A stretch of DNA of 38,415 bases. Source: Streptomyces chilikensis (GTDB lineage Bacteria; Actinomycetota; Actinomycetes; Streptomycetales; Streptomycetaceae). The notes beneath the pieces were generated by a model. The model searched no databases. It worked only from the letters and a program-made list of their open reading frames with translations, and was not told where the DNA came from. The position numbers and the translations under genes were made by a program. The DNA is taken from assembly GCF_001642695.1 (NCBI RefSeq), contig NZ_LWCC02000005.1, positions 756,476 through 794,890 of the forward strand, given 5' to 3'. Shown here one piece after another: positions 15,441 through 22,644 of this stretch (positions are counted from its first letter, which is position 1; each line of letters opens with the position of its first letter).

Positions 15441-15601
15441 GGGCCCTCCAGGCGCCGGCGGTCGCGGTGGTCGGTGGGAGGCGGGCCCCGGGCGCCGCCC
15501 CGCCCGGGATCCCGGGGAATCGTCCCATCATCGCGGCCCCCGGCGGCACGGCGTCCCGGTTTCGTCGTCCGGGCCCCCTGTACGCGGCCCCTCCCGGTCG
15601 C

Positions 15602-15632
15602 TAGCGTACGTCCGTAGAAAGCGCTTTCTACG
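15602..15632 (+). promoter_or_regulatory. Perfect LacI-type operator overlapping a promoter
   Basis: CGTAGAAAGCGCTTTCTACG (15613-15632) is a perfect 20-bp palindrome. A -10 candidate TAGCGT (15602-15607) lies immediately upstream, with a weak -35 (TGTACG, 15579-15584, 17-bp spacing), so the operator would cover the transcription start of the operon beginning at 15734. It lies between this operon and the divergent lacI gene and could also serve the latter. Confidence 0.85.
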
Positions 15633-15733
15633 CTCGACGGCCCTCGCGGCCGACCTCACTCGATCCGTTCGCCCGGCGCGCGGCCCCGGAAACCGGGGAC
15701 GAGAACCGCCCGCCACACCCCGGAGGGAAGCAC

Positions 15734-16897
15734 GTGACACGCAGAACAGTGCGCATCGCCATGAACGGCGTCACCGGACGGATGGGATACCGCCAGCACC
15801 TGGTGCGCTCCGTCCTGGCCCTGCGCGAACAGGGCGGCCTCGACCTCGGCGACGGCACGGTGCTGTGGCCCGAGCCCGTCCTGGTCGGCCGCCGGGAGCA
15901 CGCCCTGCGCGAGATCGCCGGCCGGCACGGCCTGACCGAGTGGTCCACCGACCTGGACGCCGTCCTCGCCGACGACACCGTCGACGTCTACTTCGACGCC
16001 CAGATCACCTCCGCCCGCGTCGAGGCCGTCCGGAAGGCGATCGCCGCGGGCAAGCACCTGTACGTCGAGAAGCCGACCGCGACGTCCCTCGACGGCGCGC
16101 TGGAGCTGGCCCGGCTGGCGCGGGACGCCGGGATCAAGCACGGCGTCGTCCAGGACAAGATCTTCCTGCCGGGCCTGCTCAAGCTGAAGCGCCTGGTCGA
16201 CGGCGGTTTCTTCGGCGAGATCCTGTCCGTGCGCGGCGAGTTCGGCTACTGGGTCTTCGAGGGCGACTGGCAGGAGGCCCAGCGCCCGAGCTGGAACTAC
16301 CGCGCCGAGGACGGCGGCGGCATCGTCACCGACATGTTCCCGCACTGGGAGTACGTGCTCCACGAGCTCTTCGGCCGGGTCACCTCCGTCCAGGCCCTGG
16401 CCACCACCCACGTCCCGCGGCGCTGGGACGAGCACGGCAAGCCGTACTCCGCCACCGCGGACGACGCCGCGTACGGCGTCTTCCAGCTGGAGGGCGGGGC
16501 CGTCGCCCAGATCAACTCGTCCTGGGCGGTCCGGGTCCACCGCGACGAGCTGGTCGAGTTCCAGGTCGACGGCACGCACGGCTCCGCCGTCGCGGGGCTG
16601 CGCGGCTGCCGCGTCCAGCACCGCTCCGCCACGCCCAAGCCGGTGTGGAACCCGGACCTGCCGGTCACCGAGTCCTTCCGCGACCAGTGGCAGGAGGTGC
16701 CGGACAACCTCGCGCCGGGGGCGGAGTTCGACAACGGCTTCAAGGCCCAGTGGGAGCTGTTCCTGCGCCACGTGGTCCTCGACGAGCCGTACGCCTGGGA
16801 CCTGCTGGCCGGCGCGCGCGGCGTCCAGCTCGCCGAACTCGGCCTGCGCTCCTCGGCCGAGGGCCGCCGCCTCGACGTCCCGGAGCTGACGCTGTGA
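15734..16897 (+). CDS. Gfo/Idh/MocA-family oxidoreductase, first gene of the DUF993 trio
   Basis: 387 aa from the GTG at 15734, with GGAGGG at 15722-15727. The Rossmann loop is GVTGRMG (12-18), followed by the family motif EKP (112-114) and a C-terminal substrate domain with DGGGIVTDMFPHWEY (about 195-209), where the histidine is the likely proton-relay residue. It differs clearly from the oxidoreductase at 4067-5254. It would oxidise a sugar or sugar derivative with NAD(P). It is translationally coupled (GTGA) to the DUF993 gene and controlled by the operator at 15613. The same three-gene order occurs in other actinobacteria as I recall, but I know no assigned pathway. Confidence 0.88.
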   Translation: MTRRTVRIAMNGVTGRMGYRQHLVRSVLALREQGGLDLGDGTVLWPEPVLVGRREHALREIAGRHGLTEWSTDLDAVLADDTVDVYFDAQITSARVEAVRKAIAAGKHLYVEKPTATSLDGALELARLARDAGIKHGVVQDKIFLPGLLKLKRLVDGGFFGEILSVRGEFGYWVFEGDWQEAQRPSWNYRAEDGGGIVTDMFPHWEYVLHELFGRVTSVQALATTHVPRRWDEHGKPYSATADDAAYGVFQLEGGAVAQINSSWAVRVHRDELVEFQVDGTHGSAVAGLRGCRVQHRSATPKPVWNPDLPVTESFRDQWQEVPDNLAPGAEFDNGFKAQWELFLRHVVLDEPYAWDLLAGARGVQLAELGLRSSAEGRRLDVPELTL

Positions 16898-18054
16898 CCC
16901 TCCTGCTGCCCCGCGCGGGCGGGGGGACCGCCCCCTACACGCCGCGCACGACTCCCGCGGACCTCACGGCGGGCGGCGCGCCGCTCGTCTCCCGCACGGT
17001 CCTCGCCGCGGCGCACGTGGTGGCCGACCCGTACGCCGACACCACCCCGGACGGCCCGGCCGCCGTCGACTGGGACGCCACCCTCGCCTTCCGCCGCCAC
17101 CTGTGGGCGCACGGGCTGGGTGTCGCCGAGGCCATGGACACCGCGCAGCGCGGCATGGGCCTGGACTGGGCCGGGGCCCGCGAGCTGATCCGCCGCAGCG
17201 CCGCCGAGGCCCGGAGCGTGGGCGGGCACGTCGCGTGCGGCGTCGGCACCGACCAGCTCACCGTGCCCGGCGCGGCCCTCGGCGAGGTGCGCGCCGCGTA
17301 CGAGGAGCAGCTCGCCGTCGTCGAGGAGGCCGGCGCGCAGGCGGTGCTGATGGCGTCGCGGGCGCTGGCCGCCGCCGCGAAGGGCCCGGACGACTACCTC
17401 GAGGTCTACGGCGCGCTGCTGCGGCAGGCATCCGAGCCGGTGGTGCTGCACTGGCTGGGCCCGATGTTCGACCCGGCGCTGGAGGGCTACTGGGGCGGTG
17501 ACGGCCTGGACGCGGCCACCGACGCCTTCCTGCAGGTCGTCGCCCTGCACCCGGACAAGGTCGACGGCGTCAAGGTGTCGCTGCTGGACGCGGACCGCGA
17601 GGTCGCGCTGCGGCGGCGGCTGCCGGACGGGGTGCGCTGCTACACCGGCGACGACTTCCACTACCCGGAGCTGATCGCGGGCGACGGACGGGGCTTCAGC
17701 CACGCCCTGCTCGGCGTCTTCGACCCGCTGGGCCCGCTCGCCGCGCGGGCCGTCCGGGTCCTGGACACGGGCGACACGGCGGGCTTCCGGGAGATCCTCG
17801 ACCCGACGGTGGAGCTGGCCCGCCACCTGTTCGCCGCTCCCACCCGCTTCTACAAGACGGGCGTGGTGTTCCTGGCCTGGCTCGCGGGCCACCAGGAGCA
17901 CTTCGCGATGGTGGGCGGCCTGCAGTCGGCGCGCTCACTGCCGCACCTGGCCCGGGCCTACGAACTGGCCGACGGGCTCGGCCTGTTCCCGGACCCGGCG
18001 CTCGCCGAGGGCCGGATGCGGAACCTGCTGGCCGTGTACGGGGTGGAACAGTGA
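16894..18054 (+). CDS. DUF993 family protein (DHDPS-like TIM barrel)
   Basis: 386 aa from the GTG at 16894, overlapping the previous stop. Landmarks are AAAHVVADPYAD (about 36-47), AMDTAQRGMGLDW (about 77-89), HVACGVGTDQL, the stretch EPVVLHWLGPMFDP, and KVDGVKVSLLD, whose second lysine occupies the place of the Schiff-base lysine of DHDPS-type aldolases (about residue 229). A later block, RCYTGDDFHY, resembles the substrate end of such barrels. The family is uncharacterised to my knowledge; a retro-aldol or keto-sugar lyase step between the oxidoreductase and the isomerase is the most natural guess. Confidence 0.82.
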   Translation: MTLLLPRAGGGTAPYTPRTTPADLTAGGAPLVSRTVLAAAHVVADPYADTTPDGPAAVDWDATLAFRRHLWAHGLGVAEAMDTAQRGMGLDWAGARELIRRSAAEARSVGGHVACGVGTDQLTVPGAALGEVRAAYEEQLAVVEEAGAQAVLMASRALAAAAKGPDDYLEVYGALLRQASEPVVLHWLGPMFDPALEGYWGGDGLDAATDAFLQVVALHPDKVDGVKVSLLDADREVALRRRLPDGVRCYTGDDFHYPELIAGDGRGFSHALLGVFDPLGPLAARAVRVLDTGDTAGFREILDPTVELARHLFAAPTRFYKTGVVFLAWLAGHQEHFAMVGGLQSARSLPHLARAYELADGLGLFPDPALAEGRMRNLLAVYGVEQ

Positions 18055-18899
18055 CCGACGCCGATCTCTCGAGGTTCAGCATCAACCAGGAGACCGTCAA
18101 GCAGTGGTCCCTGCCCGAGCTGGTGGAGGGCTGCGGCAAGGCGGGGGTCGCCCGGGTCGGCCTGTGGCGCGCGCCCGTCCAGGAGTACGGCGTGGAGCGG
18201 GCCGCGCGACTGGTCCGCGAGGCGGGCCTCACCGTCACCAGCCTGTGCCGCGGCGGCTTCCTCACCGCGTCCGAGCCCGGCGCGCGCGCCGCCGCCCTCG
18301 ACGACAACCGGGCCGCGATCGACGAGGCGGCCGCCCTCGCCACCCCCACCCTGGTCCTGGTCTCGGGCGGGCTGCCCGCCGGTGACCGCGACCTGCGCGG
18401 GGCGCGCGAGCGCGTCGCGGACGCGCTCGCCGAACTGGCCCCGTACGCCCGCGAGCGCGGGGTGCGCCTCGCGATCGAGCCGCTGCACCCCATGTTCGCC
18501 TCCGACCGCTGCGTGGTGTCCACCCTGGGCCAGGCCCTGGACCTCGCCGAGCGCTTCCCCGTCGAGGAGGTGGGCGTCGTCGTCGACACGTACCACGTGT
18601 GGTGGGACGACACGGCGGCGGCGCGGATCGCCCGGGCCGGGGCCGCCGGTCCGGGCGGCGGCCGGATCGCGGCGTTCCAGCTCGCCGACTGGGTGACCCC
18701 GCTGCCCGCCGGCGTGCTGCTCGGGCGCGGGCAGCTCGGCGACGGCAGCGTGGACCTGCGCCGCTTCCGCGAACTGGTCGACGCCGCCGGGTACGACGGG
18801 CCGGTCGAGGTGGAGATCTTCAACGAGGGCCTCTGGGCGCGGGACGGCGCCGAAGTCCTCGCGGAGGTGGTGGAGCGGTACGCGGCCCACGCGCTCTGA
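18051..18899 (+). CDS. Sugar phosphate isomerase/epimerase (xylose-isomerase-like TIM barrel)
   Basis: 282 aa from the GTG at 18051 (GTGA overlap). AP-endonuclease-2-type barrel with the metal ligands visible: Glu in LAIEPLHPMF (about 143), Asp-His in VVVDTYHVWWD (about 178-181), and a late Glu in VEVEIFNE (about 254). Relatives isomerise, epimerise or eliminate keto-sugars and inosose derivatives. As last gene of the LacI-controlled trio it should act on the product of the oxidoreductase or the DUF993 protein. The substrate is unknown. Confidence 0.88.
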   Translation: MTDADLSRFSINQETVKQWSLPELVEGCGKAGVARVGLWRAPVQEYGVERAARLVREAGLTVTSLCRGGFLTASEPGARAAALDDNRAAIDEAAALATPTLVLVSGGLPAGDRDLRGARERVADALAELAPYARERGVRLAIEPLHPMFASDRCVVSTLGQALDLAERFPVEEVGVVVDTYHVWWDDTAAARIARAGAAGPGGGRIAAFQLADWVTPLPAGVLLGRGQLGDGSVDLRRFRELVDAAGYDGPVEVEIFNEGLWARDGAEVLAEVVERYAAHAL

Positions 18900-18980
18900 C
18901 GCCGCGGACCGCCGACGCCCGGAAGAAGATCCACTGGAGAACTGGCGTCGAGCGAGGACGAGTTGAGAGGATGACCATGA

Positions 18981-19010
18981 ACCCGCAGCCGCCCCGGGCG
19001 AGCTGCGGGT
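18981..19010 (+). other. Hairpin between the trio and the small acidic peptide gene
   Basis: CCCGCAG and CTGCGGG form a 7-bp stem around a GC-rich loop, about 80 nt after the isomerase stop. It could act as a partial terminator or stabilise the 3' end. It lies inside an in-frame run from an ATG at 18971 that I do not consider coding. Confidence 0.35.
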
Positions 19011-19040
19011 CAGTCACGCCGACACAAAGGGGATCACAGC

Positions 19041-19145
19041 ATGGACGACATCTTCGGGGACTTCGTCGAGGAGATCGTGGAGGAGACGGCCGAGGAGATC
19101 GTCGAGGAGGCCGTGGAGGAGACCATCGAGGGCTTCTTCGGCTGA
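19041..19145 (+). CDS. Small acidic repeat peptide, 34 aa
   Basis: The ATG at 19041 is preceded by AAAGGGGA at a good distance. The peptide starts MDDIFGDF, ends EGFFG, and its centre repeats an EEIVEE unit (EEIVEETAEEIVEEAVEET). It has no basic residue and should form a highly acidic amphipathic helix with Ile/Val on one face and Phe at both ends. A 14-bp-stem terminator follows 13 nt later, so this is a complete miniature transcription unit or the tail of the upstream operon. Function is unknown; a membrane- or protein-binding helix is possible. It is not a recognisable RiPP precursor. Confidence 0.6.
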   Translation: MDDIFGDFVEEIVEETAEEIVEEAVEETIEGFFG

Positions 19146-19158
19146 CCGGCGGCCGTGA

Positions 19159-19192
19159 GGGGGCGACGACGACGCACATCGTCGTCGCCCCC
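19159..19192 (+). terminator. Strong hairpin terminator after the acidic peptide gene
   Basis: A perfect 14-bp stem (19159-19172 with 19179-19192) with a 6-nt loop begins 13 nt past the stop codon. It ends the plus-strand transcription coming from the trio operon and the small peptide gene. Confidence 0.8.
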
Positions 19193-19259
19193 CGGTGGTT
19201 CCGGGCGGGCCGGTGCGGCTCGGCGTCCTCCGGTGGGCGGCCTCTTCAACGGTCAGGGC

Positions 19260-19279
19260 GAGGACTCAGGACAGTCCTC
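19260..19279. repeat. Inverted repeat GAGGACT-N6-AGTCCTC
   Basis: Perfect 7-bp arms around a 6-nt spacer, located between the terminator of the small peptide gene and the msrB remnant. It may be a weak terminator or a trace of rearrangement. Confidence 0.4.
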
Positions 19280-19324
19280 GTCCCTCAGGACCGCGCCGCG
19301 CTCGGGTCCTCGGTCCTCGGCCGG

Positions 19325-19440
19325 CTCCAGTCGCAGCGGGCGCAGCGGACCTCGGTGCGGACCGTGCCGTGGGAGGTGTCCTGGATCAGTCCGACCGCGT
19401 CGGTGTCCTTCGGGTCGCGGAAGGACGGCCAGTCGTGCTC
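19325..19440 (-). pseudogene. Truncated duplicate of msrB
   Basis: About 110 bp match the internal part of the intact msrB gene (20429-20836) almost base for base, covering the segment from the GWPSF region to the second zinc-binding cysteine pair. On the minus strand it still reads DWPSFRDPKDTDAVGLIQDT followed by HGTVRTEVRCARCD. The edge at 19321 (CCGGCTCCAG) matches the 3' end of msrB, so the copy joins two separated pieces of the gene. No start codon, catalytic Cys or full length remain. It arose by local duplication and decay. A short hexamer repeat (ACTCGC, three copies, 19445-19462) follows directly. Confidence 0.8.
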
Positions 19441-19493
19441 CAGCACTCGCACTCGCACTCGCACCGCGGCAAAACTGCGCCCTCACCCCCGGC

Positions 19494-19979
19494 TCATACG
19501 GCGTGTACGTGCACATCCGGCGGGTCGAGCACCGCCAGGTACGCCTTGACGTCCTCCGGATCGCTGGTGAAGATCACCGCGCTGCCGTGCTTGGCCGCGG
19601 CCAGCGCCACCCACGCGTCCACGGCATCGGGTTTCTTCTTCCCCGGAAGAGCCGCCTGCCCCAGTGCCGTGCCGACCCGGCGCCAGTCCGTCAGGTCAGG
19701 ACCCGTCAGACACCCGATGCACTCGGGGCGACCGGCCCGGGTGTCGCGCATCGGCGGGGCAGAGCCACGAGCCTGCGGCACGGTACAGTCGCCGAGGACA
19801 CCCGCAAGGGCGTGCACCAGTCTCGGGGCCGGACGCCACACCTGCGCCAGCACAGGCCCCAGCACGACCGCACGGTGCGGAGTTCCCCTCATCGCTTCGT
19901 GCAGGTGCACCGCCTTGGCCTTGCGGTCCGCGAGTGCGATGAGCATCCCCGTGTCGTACACGGGCACGCGCGCGCTCAA
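19494..19979 (-). CDS. PIN-domain ribonuclease, toxin of a type II system (VapC-like)
   Basis: 161 aa from a TTG at 19979 that overlaps the antitoxin stop as TTGA; an in-frame GTG lies a few codons later. The PIN acidic residues are visible: Asp9 in VYDTGMLIAL, Asp118/Asp121 in KPDAVDAWVALAAA, and Asp140/Asp143 in FTSDPEDVKAYL. Such proteins are Mg-dependent RNases that cut tRNA or other RNA when not bound by antitoxin. It is somewhat longer than the usual 125-145 aa because of an insertion at about 70-95 carrying two cysteines. The antitoxin partner is encoded immediately upstream. Confidence 0.85.
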   Translation of the reverse strand: MSARVPVYDTGMLIALADRKAKAVHLHEAMRGTPHRAVVLGPVLAQVWRPAPRLVHALAGVLGDCTVPQARGSAPPMRDTRAGRPECIGCLTGPDLTDWRRVGTALGQAALPGKKKPDAVDAWVALAAAKHGSAVIFTSDPEDVKAYLAVLDPPDVHVHAV

Positions 19980-20302
19980 GCCGCTTCTCCCGGCCGCACG
20001 GCAGGCCGGTCCGCCCCGTACACCAGGCCGAGAGCCCGTTCGACGTCGCGCCGCTCCTCCTCCGTCAGGTCGGCGACCGGCTCCTCGGGGAGCTCTCCCG
20101 CACGTGCGGCCTCGGTCTCCGCGGCGGCGATCACCGCGTCCACGCCCGCGAACTGTTCCTCTATGGCTTCGGTCTCGGCCATCTGCCGCGTCGCGGCATG
20201 CACCAGATAGGCCGAGACGTCCATCCCGGCGCGTTCCGCGTGCCGGCGGATGCGTTCCGCCTGCTCCTGCTCAAGGCTGATGCTGATCCTGGTCCTGGCC
20301 AT
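19976..20302 (-). CDS. Ribbon-helix-helix antitoxin of the PIN toxin
   Basis: 108 aa from the ATG at 20302. The N terminus (RISISLEQEQAERIRRHAER, then AGMDVSAYLVHAA) has the strand-helix-helix pattern of CopG/Arc-type DNA-binding proteins. The acidic C-terminal half (GELPEEPVADLTEEERRD) would wrap the toxin. The start codon lies 7 nt from a -10 candidate, so the mRNA is probably leaderless. Two ATACGC direct repeats upstream are good candidates for the autoregulatory operator. Confidence 0.83.
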   Translation of the reverse strand: MARTRISISLEQEQAERIRRHAERAGMDVSAYLVHAATRQMAETEAIEEQFAGVDAVIAAAETEAARAGELPEEPVADLTEEERRDVERALGLVYGADRPAVRPGEAA

Positions 20303-20309
20303 ACCCGTA

Positions 20310-20338
20310 AGCGTATGACGCGTATTACCGTCGAGCAA
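20310..20338 (-). promoter_or_regulatory. Antitoxin promoter with direct repeats; leaderless start
   Basis: On the minus strand, TTGCTC (20338-20333), a 17-bp spacer and TACGCT (20315-20310) form a plausible promoter whose start would fall at the ATG (20302). ATACGC occurs twice with a 9-bp period (20325-20320 and 20316-20311), as expected for a site bound cooperatively by RHH dimers. Confidence 0.55.
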
Positions 20339-20373
20339 GCAACTGCCGCGCGGCTCCCGGCGCACACGACGCA

Positions 20374-20406
20374 CCGGGCCCCGGCCGACGTGCGGCCGGG
20401 GCCCGG
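20374..20406 (-). terminator. Hairpin terminator after msrB
   Basis: A perfect 13-bp GC stem (20374-20386 with 20394-20406) and a 7-nt loop lie 22 nt past the msrB stop. It separates murC-msrB from the toxin-antitoxin promoter. Confidence 0.75.
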
Positions 20407-20428
20407 GCGGCAGAGGGACGAGGACGGC

Positions 20429-20836
20429 TCAGTCCTGCGCCGGCTCCAGCCGCAGGGAGATGGAGTTGATGCAGTACCGCTGGTCCGTCGGCGTCGGGTA
20501 GCCCTCGCCCTCGAAGACGTGGCCCAGGTGCGAGCCGCAGCGGGCGCAGCGGACCTCGGTGCGGACCATGCCGTGGGAGGTGTCCTGGATCAGTTCGACC
20601 GCGTCGGTGTCCTTCGGGTCGTAGAAGGACGGCCAGCCGCAGTGGGACTCGAACTTGGTCTCCGAGGTGAACAGTTCGGCTCCGCAGGCGCGACAGGAGT
20701 AGACGCCCTTCGCCTTGGTGTCCGTGTACTCACCGGTGAAGGGGCGCTCGGTGCCGGCCTGGCGCAGGACCGCGTACTCCTCGGGGCTGAGCTCCGCGCG
20801 CCACTGCTCGTCGGGCTTGTCGATCTCGTAGGCCAT
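20429..20836 (-). CDS. msrB: Peptide-methionine (R)-S-oxide reductase
   Basis: 135 aa, normal for a single-domain MsrB. The zinc site is formed by two CxxC pairs (Cys48/Cys51 and Cys97/Cys100), GWPSF is present (67-71), and the catalytic cysteine is Cys122 in RYCINS. The enzyme reduces the R epimer of oxidised methionine in proteins using thioredoxin. It starts 16 nt after the murC stop and is almost certainly cotranscribed with it. A broken copy of its middle part lies at 19325-19440. Confidence 0.96.
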   Translation of the reverse strand: MAYEIDKPDEQWRAELSPEEYAVLRQAGTERPFTGEYTDTKAKGVYSCRACGAELFTSETKFESHCGWPSFYDPKDTDAVELIQDTSHGMVRTEVRCARCGSHLGHVFEGEGYPTPTDQRYCINSISLRLEPAQD

Positions 20837-20852
20837 GGTGTGCGCCCTCCCT

Positions 20853-22256
20853 TTACCGGTTCTGCTCTGCGAGGCGGTCCAGGATCAGCGGGCCGAGGTC
20901 GGTGACGTCGCCCGCTCCCATGGTGAGAACGAGATCACCGGGCTCGGCCATTCCCGCGATCACGCCGGGGGCGGCGGCCTTGTCGTGGACGGCGGTGACG
21001 TCGGCGCCGGTCCCGCGGGCGGCGTCGATGATCAGCTCGCTGGTGATGCCCGGGATCGGGTCCTCGCGGGCCGGGTAGATGTCGAGGACCACGGAGGCGT
21101 CGGCGAGGGCGAGCGCCTGGCCCATCTCGGTGCCGAGCTCCTGCGTGCGGGAGAACAGGTGCGGCTGGAACAGGACCAGTATCCGGCCGCCCTCGGGGAG
21201 ACCGGCGCGCATCGCCTCGAGGTCGGCGGTCATCTCGGTCGGGTGGTGGGCGTAGGAGTCGATCACCTGGACGCCGGCCGCCGCGCCCTTGAGCTGCAGC
21301 CGCCGGTTGACGCCCTTGTAGGCGGCGATCGCGGGCGCCAGGTCCTCGGCCGGGATGCCCAGCGCGACGCCGGCGGCGAGCGCGGCGACCGCGTTGTGGG
21401 CGTAGTGGCGGCCGGGCACGGAGACCGTGAAGGTGAGCGGGGCGTCGTCGATCTGGACGGTGACGTCGCTGGTCAGGCCCCTGGCGACGACGGCGCCGAC
21501 GCGGACGTCGGCGTCCGGGGACTCGCCGTAGGTGACCGTGCGGATGCCGGTGCCCTCCAGGCGCGCGGTGAGTTCGCGGGCGCCCTCGTGGTCGGCGGAG
21601 ATCACCAGCGTGCCGCCGGGGACGATCCTGCCGGCGAAGATCCGGAAGGAGTCGTAGATCTCCTCGATGGACGCGTAGTTGGCGTGGTGGTCGAGCTCCA
21701 CGTTGAGGACGATGGCGACCTCGGGGGCGTACTTGTGGAAGCTGCGGTCCGACTCGTCGGCCTCGGCGACGAAGATCTCGCCCGTGCCGTGCGCGGCGTT
21801 GGAGCCGGGCACGTCGAGGTCGCCGCCGATGGCGTACGAGGGGTCCAGGCCGAGGGCGCCCAGCGAGACCGCCAGCATGGAGGTGGTGGTGGTCTTGCCG
21901 TGGGTGCCGGCCACGGCGATGGGCCGCAGGCCGTCCATCAGGCGGGCCAGCGCGTCCGAGCGGTGGACGACCGGGATGCCGAGCTCGGCGGCGCGGGCCA
22001 GCTCCGGGTTGTCCTCGCGGATGGCGGAGGAGACCACCACGCAGGTGGCGTCGTCGGCCAGGTGGGCCGCGTCGTGGCCGATGTGGACGGTGGCGCCCAG
22101 GGCGCGCAGCGCCTCGGCGGTGGCGGAGTCCCGGGCGTCGCTGCCGGCGACCTTGGCGCCCCGCTGGGCGAGGATCTTCGCGATGCCCGACATACCGGCG
22201 CCGCCGATGCCGATGAAGTGCGGTCGGTCCATGGCGGTGGGCAGGCCGGGTGCCAT
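20853..22256 (-). CDS. murC: UDP-N-acetylmuramate--L-alanine ligase
   Basis: 467 aa from the ATG at 22256, preceded by AGGGAG; a second ATG eight codons later is the alternative start. Typical MurC: dinucleotide-like fold HFIGIGGAGMSGIA (13-26), ATP loop GTHGKTTTT (117-125), EADESDRSF (about 165), and HHPTE. It adds L-alanine to UDP-MurNAc in the cytoplasm, the first step of the peptide stem of peptidoglycan. The length is usual. The murC-msrB arrangement is also found in Streptomyces coelicolor as I recall. Confidence 0.97.
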   Translation of the reverse strand: MAPGLPTAMDRPHFIGIGGAGMSGIAKILAQRGAKVAGSDARDSATAEALRALGATVHIGHDAAHLADDATCVVVSSAIREDNPELARAAELGIPVVHRSDALARLMDGLRPIAVAGTHGKTTTTSMLAVSLGALGLDPSYAIGGDLDVPGSNAAHGTGEIFVAEADESDRSFHKYAPEVAIVLNVELDHHANYASIEEIYDSFRIFAGRIVPGGTLVISADHEGARELTARLEGTGIRTVTYGESPDADVRVGAVVARGLTSDVTVQIDDAPLTFTVSVPGRHYAHNAVAALAAGVALGIPAEDLAPAIAAYKGVNRRLQLKGAAAGVQVIDSYAHHPTEMTADLEAMRAGLPEGGRILVLFQPHLFSRTQELGTEMGQALALADASVVLDIYPAREDPIPGITSELIIDAARGTGADVTAVHDKAAAPGVIAGMAEPGDLVLTMGAGDVTDLGPLILDRLAEQNR

Positions 22257-22403
22257 GCGTGTCTCCCTGCGGTGGTGCGGTCGTGTCCGCGCACAGCCTA
22301 GTACCGACGCGCGCGCCGCCCGGGACGGCCGCACCGGGCCGCGCCCCGGCGGCGCGGCCCCGGCGGGCGGGGGGAACCCGGCGGCGGGCCGCGGTGCCGG
22401 GCC

Positions 22404-22462
22404 CGGTTGACGGGGTCGCCTTCGGCGTAGAGGTAGGGATTCTTCTCCTGGCCGGAGGGGTC
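22404..22462. repeat. Exact 59-bp repeat, copy 1
   Basis: Identical to 23193-23251 in the same orientation; encodes the DPSGQEKNPYLYAEGDPVN segment of the RHS core on the minus strand. Recombination between the two copies would delete the intervening 0.8 kb. Confidence 0.95.
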
Positions 22463-22565
22463 GGGGCTGGTGAAGCGGCCAATGCTGAGGTCGTAGTAGC
22501 GGGCCGCGAAGTGGTAGAGGCCGGTGGGGTCCTGGTAGTCGCCGGTGAACCGGAAGGGCGGGGTA
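22404..22565 (-). pseudogene. RHS-repeat core remnant (copy 1)
   Basis: On the minus strand this reads PFRFTGDYQDPTGLYHFAAR, then YYDLSIGRFTSPDPSG and QEKNPYLYAEGDPVN, the conserved end of an RHS core domain. It is out of frame with the sequence upstream (a shift near 22561-22568) and breaks off at 22404 into unrelated GC-rich DNA, so it is not expressed as a protein. The last 59 bp are repeated exactly at 23193-23251. The rest of the 22257-22644 stretch holds no gene that I can support. Confidence 0.85.
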
Positions 22566-22644
22566 CCTGTTCGGCGGTGGTGGCGCGTGTGACGCCGCGA
22601 GTGCTGCAGCAGCCCCGCCGCGTCTGCTGAGGTAGAGGTACGCC

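Noticed and set aside
15441-15733. Possible extra small gene between lacI and the trio operon
   Set aside because: Apart from the operator, the -10 candidate and the ribosome site I see only GC-rich non-coding sequence; short frames there lack start signals.
18971-19549. 192-aa frame starting at ATGACC with a GAGAGG site
   Set aside because: It overlaps the small acidic peptide gene in another frame, runs through a strong terminator and the msrB remnant, and is Arg/Gly-rich with no recognisable domain.
22250-22630. Plus-strand frame across the RHS relic
   Set aside because: It is antisense to the RHS core, whose minus-strand translation is clearly the meaningful one.
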